A DNA stretch of 39,013 nucleotides from Bacillota bacterium (GTDB lineage: Bacteria > Bacillota > Clostridia > Peptostreptococcales > Anaerovoracaceae). Positions 24,849 to 32,917 of this stretch are shown here, in pieces. Under the pieces are notes generated by a model. It saw nothing but the letters and a program-made list of their open reading frames with translations, had not been told where the DNA came from and ran no database searches. Made by a program: the position numbers and the translations under genes. Every line of letters starts with the position of its first letter. The first letter of the stretch is position 1. The DNA is taken from contig JAFSUI010000015.1 of the NCBI GenBank assembly GCA_017445315.1, positions 1 to 39,013 of the forward strand, written 5' to 3'.

Positions 24849-27353
24849 TTAGTAAGTTAGAGTGCTTGCAACTCCAGCCCACTCCTCATCATTGTAGTTG
24901 TAGGTGCAGAATCTTGTACCACCGAATCCAACCATATCCATGTACTCAGTAAGCGGATAAACAACCTTCTGTGAGATCATTGATCCGGTGTTACGATAGT
25001 ACATCGGTGTTGTTGGGTAGTTAGCAAGATATACATACTCTAGATTTGCGAACAGTGCTGCTCTGCTCTCTGCATCGTATTCACCAAATGCATTGAGTCC
25101 GTCGAGTTCAGCTGTGTTGCACATCCAGAATGCCCACTCCTGCAAGCTGTGTGTGTGCGGAGTTCCGTTGAGTGTCATTGTTACCTTTACCTGGCTTGTG
25201 TCGAATCCGTATTCCATCTGGTTTCCGGAACCGTCAGAAGCGTCGCAGTAAACCTGACCAAGCATTGTGTATGGTGAATATGCAGCGCCACCCCAAGTTG
25301 TAAAGATCATGTCGCAAGCGCCGGAGTAGTTGGATTCATAGTAGTCGGCATCGACCTTCATGTCGAGTTTAATCTTGCCGGCAAATCCTGTTCCTTCGCA
25401 AGCTGCCTGAAGTGCATCATTTAGATAGTTGAACATCTTTACATAGATGTCATCTGACTGATATACGCTGAATGTGATTGTAACGTCTTCATCGTTATAT
25501 GTTCCTGCAGCCTTTAGCTGTTCATAAGCAAGCTGCATTGCATAACGAGCACCCTCGATGTCATATCCTGTGATAGCATCGTGAGCTTCGTCGAGATCGT
25601 CAAACTCGTCTTCAAGACCATAGAGTTTAACGAGTGCAGCCTTTGCAGGCTCTGTATCACGGTAAGTAGCACCTGTGAACGGATCATATACATACATATA
25701 GTTCAACATACCATAACCAGCGGAACCAGCTGCTGTATAAGATGTAGCAAAGGTGTTACGGTCAATTGCCAAGCTCCAGCCCTTACGGAAGTTGCGGTTT
25801 GAAAGAACCATAGTTCCGCGTTCTGCAAGCTTGCTCTCATCCGTATTCCATGTCAACTTTGTTGTATAGGACTGTGGAGTATAACGGATGTAATCGCTGG
25901 AAGCGTATTTTTCCATATCTTCCTGCTGAAGTGCAACGTTATCGATTTCACCATTCTGGAATGCAAGAAGTCTTGTAGCGTGCTCTTTGATAACGTGTGT
26001 GATAATTGAATCTGTCTGGTACTGTCCAGCGTGCTTTCCATCGGAGTATCCATACCAGTTCTCGTTACGTTCAAATGTGATCTGCTTGTCAAGTTCGAAG
26101 TATGCGAGCTTGTAAGGACCGAAGGAAGCTGTTGTCTCCTGTGATGTTCCGTAGGTTGTGGTGAACTTTCCGTCTGTCACAACCTTGAGGGACTCATAGA
26201 GATCTTCCTTTACGAGGTACGGTGTTCCAAGGTTGTATGGAACATAGTACTCTGGGCTCTCAATTGGAGTTGTGGAGATGAATACTATTTCATAGTCACC
26301 TGTCTTAAGAATGCCAACGCCGTCCCATGTTCCTTCGTACTTGGTCATGGTTCCGAGGTATGTAGCTGCTTCATCAGCATACTGACCTTCTGGTCCAAGG
26401 TACTCTGCATAGAGGGATGCTCCGCTGAATGCATCGTCTCCCTGTCCGTCAGCACTGTACTCTGTTTCGTCAGTAACAGGAATAGGACCTGTGATTTCAT
26501 TACCTTCAGCATCTACATATCCACCAGCGTTCCAGAAACCTATTGCATCAACATAAAGATCGTCGATGGAGTTTCCGGCTTCTAGCCACTCTGCAGCTGT
26601 CATTCCCAATGGGCTCAGTGCTTCCTGACCACTATAGAAATATTCCTTTGCACCAACAACCTGGAAGTCGCCGGCATAAAGGGAGTCAGCTCTTCTGTTT
26701 AGCTGTGCTGGATCAAGGAGCTGCTGATAAGAATAGATGTATGTGTCCGCATTAATCGGTGTGCCATCTTCCCATGTAGCTGCTTCGTTAAGAGCGATCT
26801 TCCAGGCCTTTCCTTTTTCGCCTTCAGAAACTCCAAACTGACCAACATAGTCAGCAGTTACATCTACAGGATAATCTGCAGCCATTTCCGGAATGATTGA
26901 CCATCCGTCGCCTTTGCTGTTGAGTACCCAATCATAGAATCCTATGGAGAGGTAATCAAGAACGTAGCTGTCACTGTTTGTTTCCCAGGATAGTGGGTTC
27001 CAGTTCATGCTGTTTGTTTCTTCAATATAGTCATTTAAGGTGTAATGTGCCTCATCGGTATAGTCTTTTCCAGCTGTTCCGGCATATACATCGTGTCCGA
27101 TTTCTCCGCCTTCTGCTGTTCCGAGCTCTATTGTGAGTTCTCCCATATCAAACTCAGGATACTTCACATATTCCTCGTACTCAACTTCTACCGTAGAGAC
27201 GTCTTCGCCACTAGGTTCTTCTGTGTCTTCTCCTGTGTCTTCTCCTGTCGGTTCATCAGCAGGCTTCGGATCTTCTTTCTGTCCGCATCCTGCCAGGAGG
27301 GAAACACATAATACTAAGACAAGAAGTAGTGCAAGTAATTTGCGCATTTTCAT
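24849..27353 (-). CDS. oppA: Oligopeptide-binding lipoprotein OppA (SBP family 5), unusually long
   Basis: The protein captures peptides outside the cell and delivers them to OppBC. It has a lipoprotein signal (MKMRKLLALLLVLVLCVSLL then AGC) with lipidated C23. An acidic low-complexity linker follows (EPTGEDTGEDTEEPSGED). The mature part is an SBP family 5 fold, with ITFERNENWYGY and LLAFQNGEIDNVALQQEDME. At 834 residues it is about 300 longer than E. coli OppA. The extra length is spread over the first half (for example the ~250-340 region). Its promoter at 27436-27464 is strong, and a hairpin separates it from oppB. Confidence 0.93.
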   Translation of the reverse strand: MKMRKLLALLLVLVLCVSLLAGCGQKEDPKPADEPTGEDTGEDTEEPSGEDVSTVEVEYEEYVKYPEFDMGELTIELGTAEGGEIGHDVYAGTAGKDYTDEAHYTLNDYIEETNSMNWNPLSWETNSDSYVLDYLSIGFYDWVLNSKGDGWSIIPEMAADYPVDVTADYVGQFGVSEGEKGKAWKIALNEAATWEDGTPINADTYIYSYQQLLDPAQLNRRADSLYAGDFQVVGAKEYFYSGQEALSPLGMTAAEWLEAGNSIDDLYVDAIGFWNAGGYVDAEGNEITGPIPVTDETEYSADGQGDDAFSGASLYAEYLGPEGQYADEAATYLGTMTKYEGTWDGVGILKTGDYEIVFISTTPIESPEYYVPYNLGTPYLVKEDLYESLKVVTDGKFTTTYGTSQETTASFGPYKLAYFELDKQITFERNENWYGYSDGKHAGQYQTDSIITHVIKEHATRLLAFQNGEIDNVALQQEDMEKYASSDYIRYTPQSYTTKLTWNTDESKLAERGTMVLSNRNFRKGWSLAIDRNTFATSYTAAGSAGYGMLNYMYVYDPFTGATYRDTEPAKAALVKLYGLEDEFDDLDEAHDAITGYDIEGARYAMQLAYEQLKAAGTYNDEDVTITFSVYQSDDIYVKMFNYLNDALQAACEGTGFAGKIKLDMKVDADYYESNYSGACDMIFTTWGGAAYSPYTMLGQVYCDASDGSGNQMEYGFDTSQVKVTMTLNGTPHTHSLQEWAFWMCNTAELDGLNAFGEYDAESRAALFANLEYVYLANYPTTPMYYRNTGSMISQKVVYPLTEYMDMVGFGGTRFCTYNYNDEEWAGVASTLTY

Positions 27354-27435
27354 AAGCTTTGTCTCCTCACTTCTCTAAAAAATTATACAAAAACCGAGTC
27401 AAGGCAAGTCGCCTTTCCCCGTAACCGTTCTAATT

Positions 27436-27464
27436 ATTATACTAAAGGCAGCACTTTAGGTCAA
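27436..27464 (-). promoter_or_regulatory. Promoter of the opp operon
   Basis: On the minus strand TTGACC (27459-27464), exactly 17 bp and TATAAT (27436-27441) lie ~83 bp upstream of the oppA ATG. This is the best match to the sigma-70 consensus in the window. The leader has a small AAGGC/GCCTT hairpin and then a GAGGAG ribosome site. Confidence 0.75.
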
Positions 27465-27494
27465 TAAAGTTTTTGATGTTTTTTTACCATTTTC

Positions 27495-27530
27495 TTTAAA
27501 AAAAGGCTCGGTTTTAGCCGAGCCTTTTCC
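27495..27530 (-). terminator. Rho-independent terminator of hbd
   Basis: On the minus strand AAGGCTCGG, loop CTAAAA and CCGAGCC are followed by TTTTTTT, starting 11 nt after the hbd stop. The stem is 7 bp GC-rich plus A-T pairs and could work in both directions. Confidence 0.88.
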
Positions 27531-27540
27531 ATTTTTTAAC

Positions 27541-28389
27541 TTATTTGCTGTAGTCGTAGAAACCAACGCCTGTCTTACGTCCAAGCTTGCCGCCACGTAC
27601 CATCTTGCGAAGGAGCGTATGAGCTCTGTACTTTGGATCGCCGTATTCGTTGTAAAGTACATCCATGATTGCTAGGCAAACGTCGAGTCCGATAAGATCG
27701 CCGAGTTCAAGAGGTCCCATTGGGTGGTTTGCGCCGAGCTTCATAGCTGTATCGATACCCTCTGCATCAGCAACTCCGTCAGCAAGGATGCCAACAGCTT
27801 CGTTGATCATTGGAACGAGGATTCTGTTAACAACAAATCCAGGAGCTTCAGCAACCTCTACCGGCGTCTTTCCAAGCTTTTCGGAAAGTTCTACGATAGT
27901 CTTGTTGGTTTCTTCAGATGTTGTGAGACCGTTGATAATCTCAACAAGCTTCATTGCAGGAACAGGATTGAAGAAATGCATTCCGATAACCTTGTCAGGT
28001 CTTCCTGTAGCTGCTGCGATCTCTGTAATTGAGAGAGAAGAAGTATTTGTTGCGATTATAGCTTCAGGTTTTACAAGCTCATCAAGTTCCTTGAAGAGAG
28101 CCTTCTTGGCTTCCATATCCTCTGTGGCAGCTTCGATGATGAGGTCTGCATCCTTGATGATTTCAATGTCTGTAGATCCCTGAATGCGGCCCATGATAGC
28201 AGCCTTGTCGTCAGCAGTAATCTTTTCTTTTGCTACCATCTTGTCGAGATTCTTTTCAACAGTAGCAAGTCCCTTATCAACTGACTCCTGTCTTCTAGCT
28301 CTCATTACAACTTCGTAGCCGTTCTGTGCGAGCACCTGAATGATGCCTGCTCCCATTGTGCCTGTTCCTAATACGCCAATTTTCTTCAT
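27541..28389 (-). CDS. hbd: 3-hydroxybutyryl-CoA dehydrogenase
   Basis: The enzyme reduces acetoacetyl-CoA to 3-hydroxybutyryl-CoA with NAD(P)H in butyrate or butanol fermentation. The 282-residue length is normal. The N-terminal Rossmann motif is [12 protein letters not shown] (GxGxxG). The catalytic region is [18 protein letters not shown] with the active-site His, and the conserved [12 protein letters not shown] loop precedes it. The C-terminal domain has [16 protein letters not shown] and ends [12 protein letters not shown]. Unlike many Clostridia, no thiolase, crotonase or acyl-CoA dehydrogenase gene is adjacent: it has its own promoter, GGAGG ribosome site and terminator, so it is a monocistronic unit. 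Confidence 0.95.
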   Translation of the reverse strand: MKKIGVLGTGTMGAGIIQVLAQNGYEVVMRARRQESVDKGLATVEKNLDKMVAKEKITADDKAAIMGRIQGSTDIEIIKDADLIIEAATEDMEAKKALFKELDELVKPEAIIATNTSSLSITEIAAATGRPDKVIGMHFFNPVPAMKLVEIINGLTTSEETNKTIVELSEKLGKTPVEVAEAPGFVVNRILVPMINEAVGILADGVADAEGIDTAMKLGANHPMGPLELGDLIGLDVCLAIMDVLYNEYGDPKYRAHTLLRKMVRGGKLGRKTGVGFYDYSK

Positions 28390-28396
28390 GACTTAT

Positions 28397-28441
28397 CCTC
28401 CCGGGGCCATTTTACTTGATAAAGGGTGGTTCTCGGGCCCC
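28397..28441 (-). promoter_or_regulatory. Hairpin in the hbd leader next to the ribosome binding site
   Basis: On the minus strand GGGGCC (28436-28441) can pair with GGCCCC (28403-28408) across a 27-nt loop. The second arm directly abuts the GGGAGG ribosome site (28397-28402). A role in controlling translation is possible but unproven. Confidence 0.3.
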
Positions 28442-28516
28442 ACTCCACTAAAGATCCATCCCTGTAATTAATGATATTTGCCCGCGTTTGTTAAAAATTT
28501 AACTTTGGCACTTTTG

Positions 28517-28544
28517 ATTATAGCACATAAAACCGCCTTGTAAA
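28517..28544 (-). promoter_or_regulatory. Promoter of hbd
   Basis: On the minus strand TTTACA (28539-28544), 16 bp and an extended -10 TGCTATAAT (box 28517-28522). The implied leader is about 120 nt. Confidence 0.7.
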
Positions 28545-28607
28545 GTAGTATTCGCAACTTATTTTAAATACACTCATGCAAGGCGATTATATTGATTTTT
28601 ATGCTTT

Positions 28608-29924
28608 TTACTCAATTCCGGCGATTGTGGCGTGCTCCAGGCGAAGAACCGACGGGATAACCACATTGTCGTACTGCCGGCTCTCCTTTGATAGATACAT
28701 CTCTTTTAGGAGTTCCTTCATATTTCCAGATACGGAGCCTCCAGAAACCGGTGTAATCTTTTCTCCGTCATGATAATATGCGAGTCTTATTTCGCCCGCG
28801 ATGTCTCCCGTGAGGCTGTCACAGTCAAATCCGGAGAACTCTACTACTTCTATATAAGGACCGGTTCTCAGTTCCTCTGCGGATTTGCTTCCGCCGTCAA
28901 ATATATAGTTATAGACCAGTGAGCTATCCTCTAGCCCTATATACTGGCTGAACTGCCTGCCTCCCCAGTAGTTCTCGGGAGTATTTTCTCTTATGAGAAC
29001 TTTCTCTTTTATCTTTGCTCCCTCTTCATCAAAGGGGTAGTTTCTGGAACTATTCGGAAGAACAGGAACGGCGGTAAGCGTAATCTTGTCGCCCTTTACA
29101 TCGTCTGCGATTTCTTTTCCGATTTCCCAATCGGTAAAGCCTCTGTATTTAAAGGCTGCATTCATGCGAGAAAAGAAAAAGTCAAACGCCCATGCTGCAT
29201 CCCTTGTGGAAAGAATGAGTGGCGCCTCCTTTAGGTGCGGAGTTGAAACTGCACTTAATCTATCCTTACCCATCGTCAGTGTCTCTACTATGTCGCGAGT
29301 AAGCGCTTCTCTGTCGCAAGTTCCCCTGTGATAAAGATTGTATAACTCGATTTCTTTAGAATCCCTTCTGGCATTGGTCACAACCTCTATCATTGCACTC
29401 GGATAGGTTGAGCGTTGGTCGATTCCGTTGGAGTTGATAAAATGCTTTTGGATTTTGCTCACAAAGATTTCATAGGAGTTCAAATCCTCAGTCTCTGTTT
29501 CCGGAATTGCACTCAAGGTCTCTATGAAATCCTCTGCCATTTTCTCTATATCAACTTCTGTTAGAACTCCCTGTCTCGGGTCGTCACCCGCAGTAACTCC
29601 GGCTTCTTTTAAACCATTAAGTTCGTAGTACGGATTCTTGACAAGACCGGCCTGATATACAAGATTGTCTATGAGTTTCTTAAGCTCTTCTTTGCTTGCG
29701 GTCGGCGGTACGTCGGCTGCTGCACTTCCAAGGAAGTTCCCGTCATCGGACTTCTTGAACACCTTAATATTTATGGATGTAACTTCCTTTGCTCTGTTCT
29801 GATCGAGCTTATGACGAATAAAATAGAACTCCCAACCTGTCTCTACAAGCTCGGTTACCTCGTATCCGTCTGCACCGGACTCCCCCAGCAACTCGCGTAT
29901 CATTTCAAATACATTATTCTTCAT
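28608..29924 (-). CDS. TldE/PmbA-type subunit of the TldD-TldE protease
   Basis: This 438-residue protein belongs to the TldD/PmbA family. It lacks the HExxxH zinc motif of TldD, so it is the non-metal partner (TldE/PmbA). It has the family's two-part layout: an N-terminal alpha/beta domain with repeated acidic helices, and a C-terminal beta barrel with conserved blocks (YIEVVEFSGFDCDSLTGDIA). In E. coli the TldD-TldE heterodimer degrades unfolded peptides and matures microcin B17. It lies 43 bp downstream of tldD. No peptide-natural-product genes are near, so a general peptidase role is more likely. Divergence from E. coli PmbA makes the symbol uncertain, hence none given. Confidence 0.85.
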   Translation of the reverse strand: MKNNVFEMIRELLGESGADGYEVTELVETGWEFYFIRHKLDQNRAKEVTSINIKVFKKSDDGNFLGSAAADVPPTASKEELKKLIDNLVYQAGLVKNPYYELNGLKEAGVTAGDDPRQGVLTEVDIEKMAEDFIETLSAIPETETEDLNSYEIFVSKIQKHFINSNGIDQRSTYPSAMIEVVTNARRDSKEIELYNLYHRGTCDREALTRDIVETLTMGKDRLSAVSTPHLKEAPLILSTRDAAWAFDFFFSRMNAAFKYRGFTDWEIGKEIADDVKGDKITLTAVPVLPNSSRNYPFDEEGAKIKEKVLIRENTPENYWGGRQFSQYIGLEDSSLVYNYIFDGGSKSAEELRTGPYIEVVEFSGFDCDSLTGDIAGEIRLAYYHDGEKITPVSGGSVSGNMKELLKEMYLSKESRQYDNVVIPSVLRLEHATIAGIE

Positions 29925-29967
29925 ATTTTTCCTCTTTTATTTCTATCGTTCATTTATAAGTTCGTTG

Positions 29968-31401
29968 TTATCCGAGCCTGGCGCGACATTTTAGGTACGG
30001 GCCGCCGTCTGCAACCTTGACCCACTCCTTATGTCCCTTTCCGCAGCCGCCGTTACCCGGAACCTCGCGGTCGGTGCTTGCCATGGAAATGGATCCGAGA
30101 AGGTCAGGAACATATCCCGTCATTACAATTGGGCTCACGAGTTTTCCGGTGAGCTTCCCGTCTTTGATTTCGTATCCGCGACTTATTATGCACTGGATTC
30201 CCCAATGCTTTGGATCCTCCATTCCGCTTTCCATTCCTTCGAGAAGATATCCATAATCAATGGATGCAATCATGTCTTCCAATGTATCTTTTCCGGAGTC
30301 AAAAATCGTATTGGTCATTCGCGTATAAACCTTATGCGCAAAGTTTTCTCTCTTGCCGTTTCCTGTCGGCTCGGTTCCGAGTCTAAGCGCTGCGAGTGCA
30401 TCGCAGATTCCGGTCTTTAGGATTCCGTTTTCGATTTCGGTTACATCGCCTGCGAGTACACCCTCGTCATCAAAGGCATAAGCAGCAACGCTCTCTTCGC
30501 AGAGCGCACCCTCGTGCATTGTTACAAGATCTGAACCGACGCGTTTTCCGATATGCTCTGCGCCGAGTGCTCTTCCCTTTACGAACATATCCATCTCAAC
30601 TCCGTGACCAAAGGCCTCGTGCGCGATGAGTCCGGAAACCTCAGGCGATGCAATGATATCGTATTCACCCGGAACGATTTTTTCTGCATCAAGCATCTCG
30701 GTAGCTTTCTTTGCAACATCGGAAACCAAATCTCCGAGGCTGTTAAAGAGTTCCGGTCCGCAAAGTCCGGAAATTCCGGAATGCGCGATCTTGTTATCAC
30801 CATCTCTCGATGTGATAACAACAACAGATGCTTCTGAATAAACATAGCTCTGTCTCAAGAATCTGTTTGGGCTGATGAACATTTTGGATACATGTGTGCT
30901 CTGTCCGTTTACTGCGCATTCAAGTGCGCCCTCTGCCAGGGACATTCCTTTGTCTGAAATCGCGGTGAACATATCTACGAGGTCCTTTATGTCCGCGTCT
31001 TCCGGAAGAAGCTCGGTTTCTTTTTCAACAAAGAGTTCAAGTTCTTCATCTGCAAGAATTGCTGTATCAAAAATTTCTGTCTGTGTTTTCTTGATTACGG
31101 CAAGTTGTTTGTCGAGTTCGGTTTTGATGAGGGCAGAAAGTTCTTCTCCGCTCTTTCCGTTAATCTCGTTAAATGCGTACTCACTATAGAGTCCATCTTT
31201 TCTAACTCTTACGACGGTTCCTCTCTCCGTTGCCATCGTCTCGTTGCTTACGGATTTTTGTCTCTGCGAAATCGCGAGTCTGAGTCCGTTGGAATCGGTG
31301 GAGAGCACGCTGACGTAGTCGTAATGACCTGAGAGTTCGCGCACCACATCCTTTAATGTCTGCGCGATACCGTCTAGGTATGCTGAAAATTTTGCTTTCA
31401 T
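29968..31401 (-). CDS. tldD: TldD metalloprotease subunit
   Basis: The 477-residue protein carries the TldD zinc motif HEAFGH at residues 261-266 in SGLIAHEAFGHGVEMD. It also has the conserved YGYLLEGMESG and the C-terminal GGPYLKCRARLG, near the usual TldD end. TldD holds the catalytic zinc and cleaves extended peptides inside a chamber formed with TldE, encoded 43 bp downstream. It is cytoplasmic: no signal peptide. A moderate ribosome site (AAAGGAATT) precedes ATG 31401. The gap to prfB, 31402-31500, holds two small hairpins (one is GTGGAGCGTTCCAC on the minus strand) without a clear T-run. Confidence 0.93.
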   Translation of the reverse strand: MKAKFSAYLDGIAQTLKDVVRELSGHYDYVSVLSTDSNGLRLAISQRQKSVSNETMATERGTVVRVRKDGLYSEYAFNEINGKSGEELSALIKTELDKQLAVIKKTQTEIFDTAILADEELELFVEKETELLPEDADIKDLVDMFTAISDKGMSLAEGALECAVNGQSTHVSKMFISPNRFLRQSYVYSEASVVVITSRDGDNKIAHSGISGLCGPELFNSLGDLVSDVAKKATEMLDAEKIVPGEYDIIASPEVSGLIAHEAFGHGVEMDMFVKGRALGAEHIGKRVGSDLVTMHEGALCEESVAAYAFDDEGVLAGDVTEIENGILKTGICDALAALRLGTEPTGNGKRENFAHKVYTRMTNTIFDSGKDTLEDMIASIDYGYLLEGMESGMEDPKHWGIQCIISRGYEIKDGKLTGKLVSPIVMTGYVPDLLGSISMASTDREVPGNGGCGKGHKEWVKVADGGPYLKCRARLG

Positions 31402-31500
31402 AAAACAATTCCTTTCTAGCTAAAGTATAGCGGCTAAGTCGAGATTGTACCCCCGAGTGGAACGCTCCACGAAGGGCGTAAGATTTCGTCTTAGGCGCGG

Positions 31501-32602
31501 TTATATCTTTGCCTTAAGTTCTTCATTTATAAGATAGTCGAGGTCTCCATCCATTACCGCTTGGACGTTACCGACTTCGGCATTAGTTCTGTGATCCTTT
31601 ACCATCGTATATGGTTGGAATACGTATGAGCGAATCTGCGAGCCCCATGCAATCTGCGAGAAATCTCCTTTGAGTTCCTTTAGGTTCTCCATATGCTCGC
31701 GCTCTGCTAGTTCTGTGAGTTTTGCTGCGAGAATCTTCATTGCAACTTCTCTGTTCTGGTGCTGGCTTCGCTCGTTCTGACAGGTAACTACGATATTTGT
31801 TGGGATATGCGTGATTCTTATTGCAGAGTCGGTTGTGTTTACGTGCTGACCGCCTGCGCCGCTTGAGCGATAGGTGTCTATCCTGAGGTCACCCGGATCG
31901 ATTTCTATCGCAATGTCGTCATCAATCTCCGGCATAACCTCAACCGAAGCAAAGGATGTCTGGCGCTTACCCGCAGCATTGAATGGGGAAATTCTCACAA
32001 GTCTATGCACGCCGTTCTCGCGCCTTAGATAACCGTAGGCGTTGTCACCTTCTATCATCATAGTCGCACTTTTGATTCCGGCTTCTACATCGTCCTGTTG
32101 ATCGACAACGCTGACCTTATATCCCTTTTTCTCGCCCCATCTTATGTACATGCGCTGAAGCATCTGCGCCCAGTCCATCGCCTCAACTCCGCCCGCACCT
32201 GCGTGCACCGTAAGTATGGCACTGTTGTGATCGTATTTTCCGTCCAAAAGCGCAGTCAAGCGGAAGTTCTCAAGATCATTGGAAATCTTCGCATAGTTTT
32301 CCAAGATACTATCCGCCTCCGCTTCATCATTCAGTTCTTCCGCTATGTCCATAAGATCAGGCATATCGGAAAGCTCACGGTGGATTCTGTCGTACTCATC
32401 TACCGTGCGCTCTATGCTCTTTTTCTTTTTTAATACACCCTGGGCCTTCTCCTGATCGTTCCAGAAGTCCGGGGCTTCGCTTGCGCGAGCAAGTTCTTCT
32501 ATCTGCTTCCTAAGACCTGCGAGGTCAAAGGGACTCACCTGCCTCGCGGAGTTTTGCTAGCTGCTGGGGCAGTTCCTGGCGAAGCTGTTCCAACTTAAGC
32601 AT
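31501..32602 (-). CDS. prfB: Peptide chain release factor 2, expressed by programmed +1 frameshift
   Basis: RF2 releases proteins at UGA and UAA. The complete gene starts at ATG 32600-32602: 25 codons (MLKLEQLRQELPQQLAKLRE then AGESL) lead to an in-frame TGA at 32525-32527. Shifting forward one base at CTTTGAC continues as DLAGLRKQIEEL in the long frame to 31501, for 366 residues in all. The GGQ loop that triggers hydrolysis is RSSGAGGQHVNTTDSAIRI. The usual SPF-type recognition region is in the expected place. An AGGTGA sequence upstream of the slip site could act as the stimulatory Shine-Dalgarno. It follows secA, as in many Bacillota. PrmC, its modifying enzyme, is encoded at 2780-3739. 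Confidence 0.95.
32524..32530 (-). other. Programmed +1 frameshift site of prfB
   Basis: On the minus strand the site reads CTT TGA C, identical to the slip site used by most bacterial prfB genes. An AGGTGA purine block lies a few bases upstream. Low RF2 makes the ribosome pause at TGA and shift, so RF2 regulates its own synthesis. Confidence 0.93.
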
Positions 32603-32632
32603 ACTCTATCACTCCCTTCTCTTTTTCTTTTT

Positions 32633-32912
32633 CATTGGGGACGGTTCCACTTGCAAATTTTTTCATCGGGGACGGTTCTACTTGTAAATAGGAGCCGATG
32701 ACTTATACTTTTTTACGCTTCGCAGCAATCGTGGTAATCATTCGCGAGACGAGGTTAACTTTCGTTGGATGTGTGGATCTGTTTGAGCCCGTAGGGCGAG
32801 TTATTCACACTCCCGAAAGTTTCCGAGCCGAGTGATTTGATTACAGATTGCGAGAACTAAAAAAGTATTGAGTCATTGGCGACAAAATTTGCAAGTAGAA
32901 CCGTCCCCAGTG
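32633..32912. mobile_element. MITE-like palindromic element with GGGGACGGTTC terminal inverted repeats
   Basis: The secA-prfB gap is bounded by 26-bp inverted ends: CATTGGGGACGGTTCCACTT at 32633 and the complement of CACTGGGGACGGTTCTACTT at 32887-32912, with 24 of 26 matching. A second direct copy of the left end lies at 32668-32689. The interior continues as an imperfect hairpin: GATGACTTATACTTTTTTA faces TAAAAAAGTATTGAGTC, AACTTTCG faces CGAAAGTT, GTGTG faces CACAC, and GCCC-GTA-GGGC is near the apex. There is no open frame of note. A non-autonomous mobile element is the best explanation. Confidence 0.7.
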
Positions 32913-32917
32913 TAAAT

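Noticed and set aside
27541-28389. Part of a complete butyrate (thl-crt-bcd-etf-hbd) cluster
   Set aside because: The gene has its own promoter and terminator and neither neighbour belongs to that pathway.
28608-31401. RiPP or microcin biosynthesis locus because of tldD/tldE
   Set aside because: No precursor peptide, cyclodehydratase or other maturation enzyme is nearby; the pair is widespread as housekeeping peptidases.
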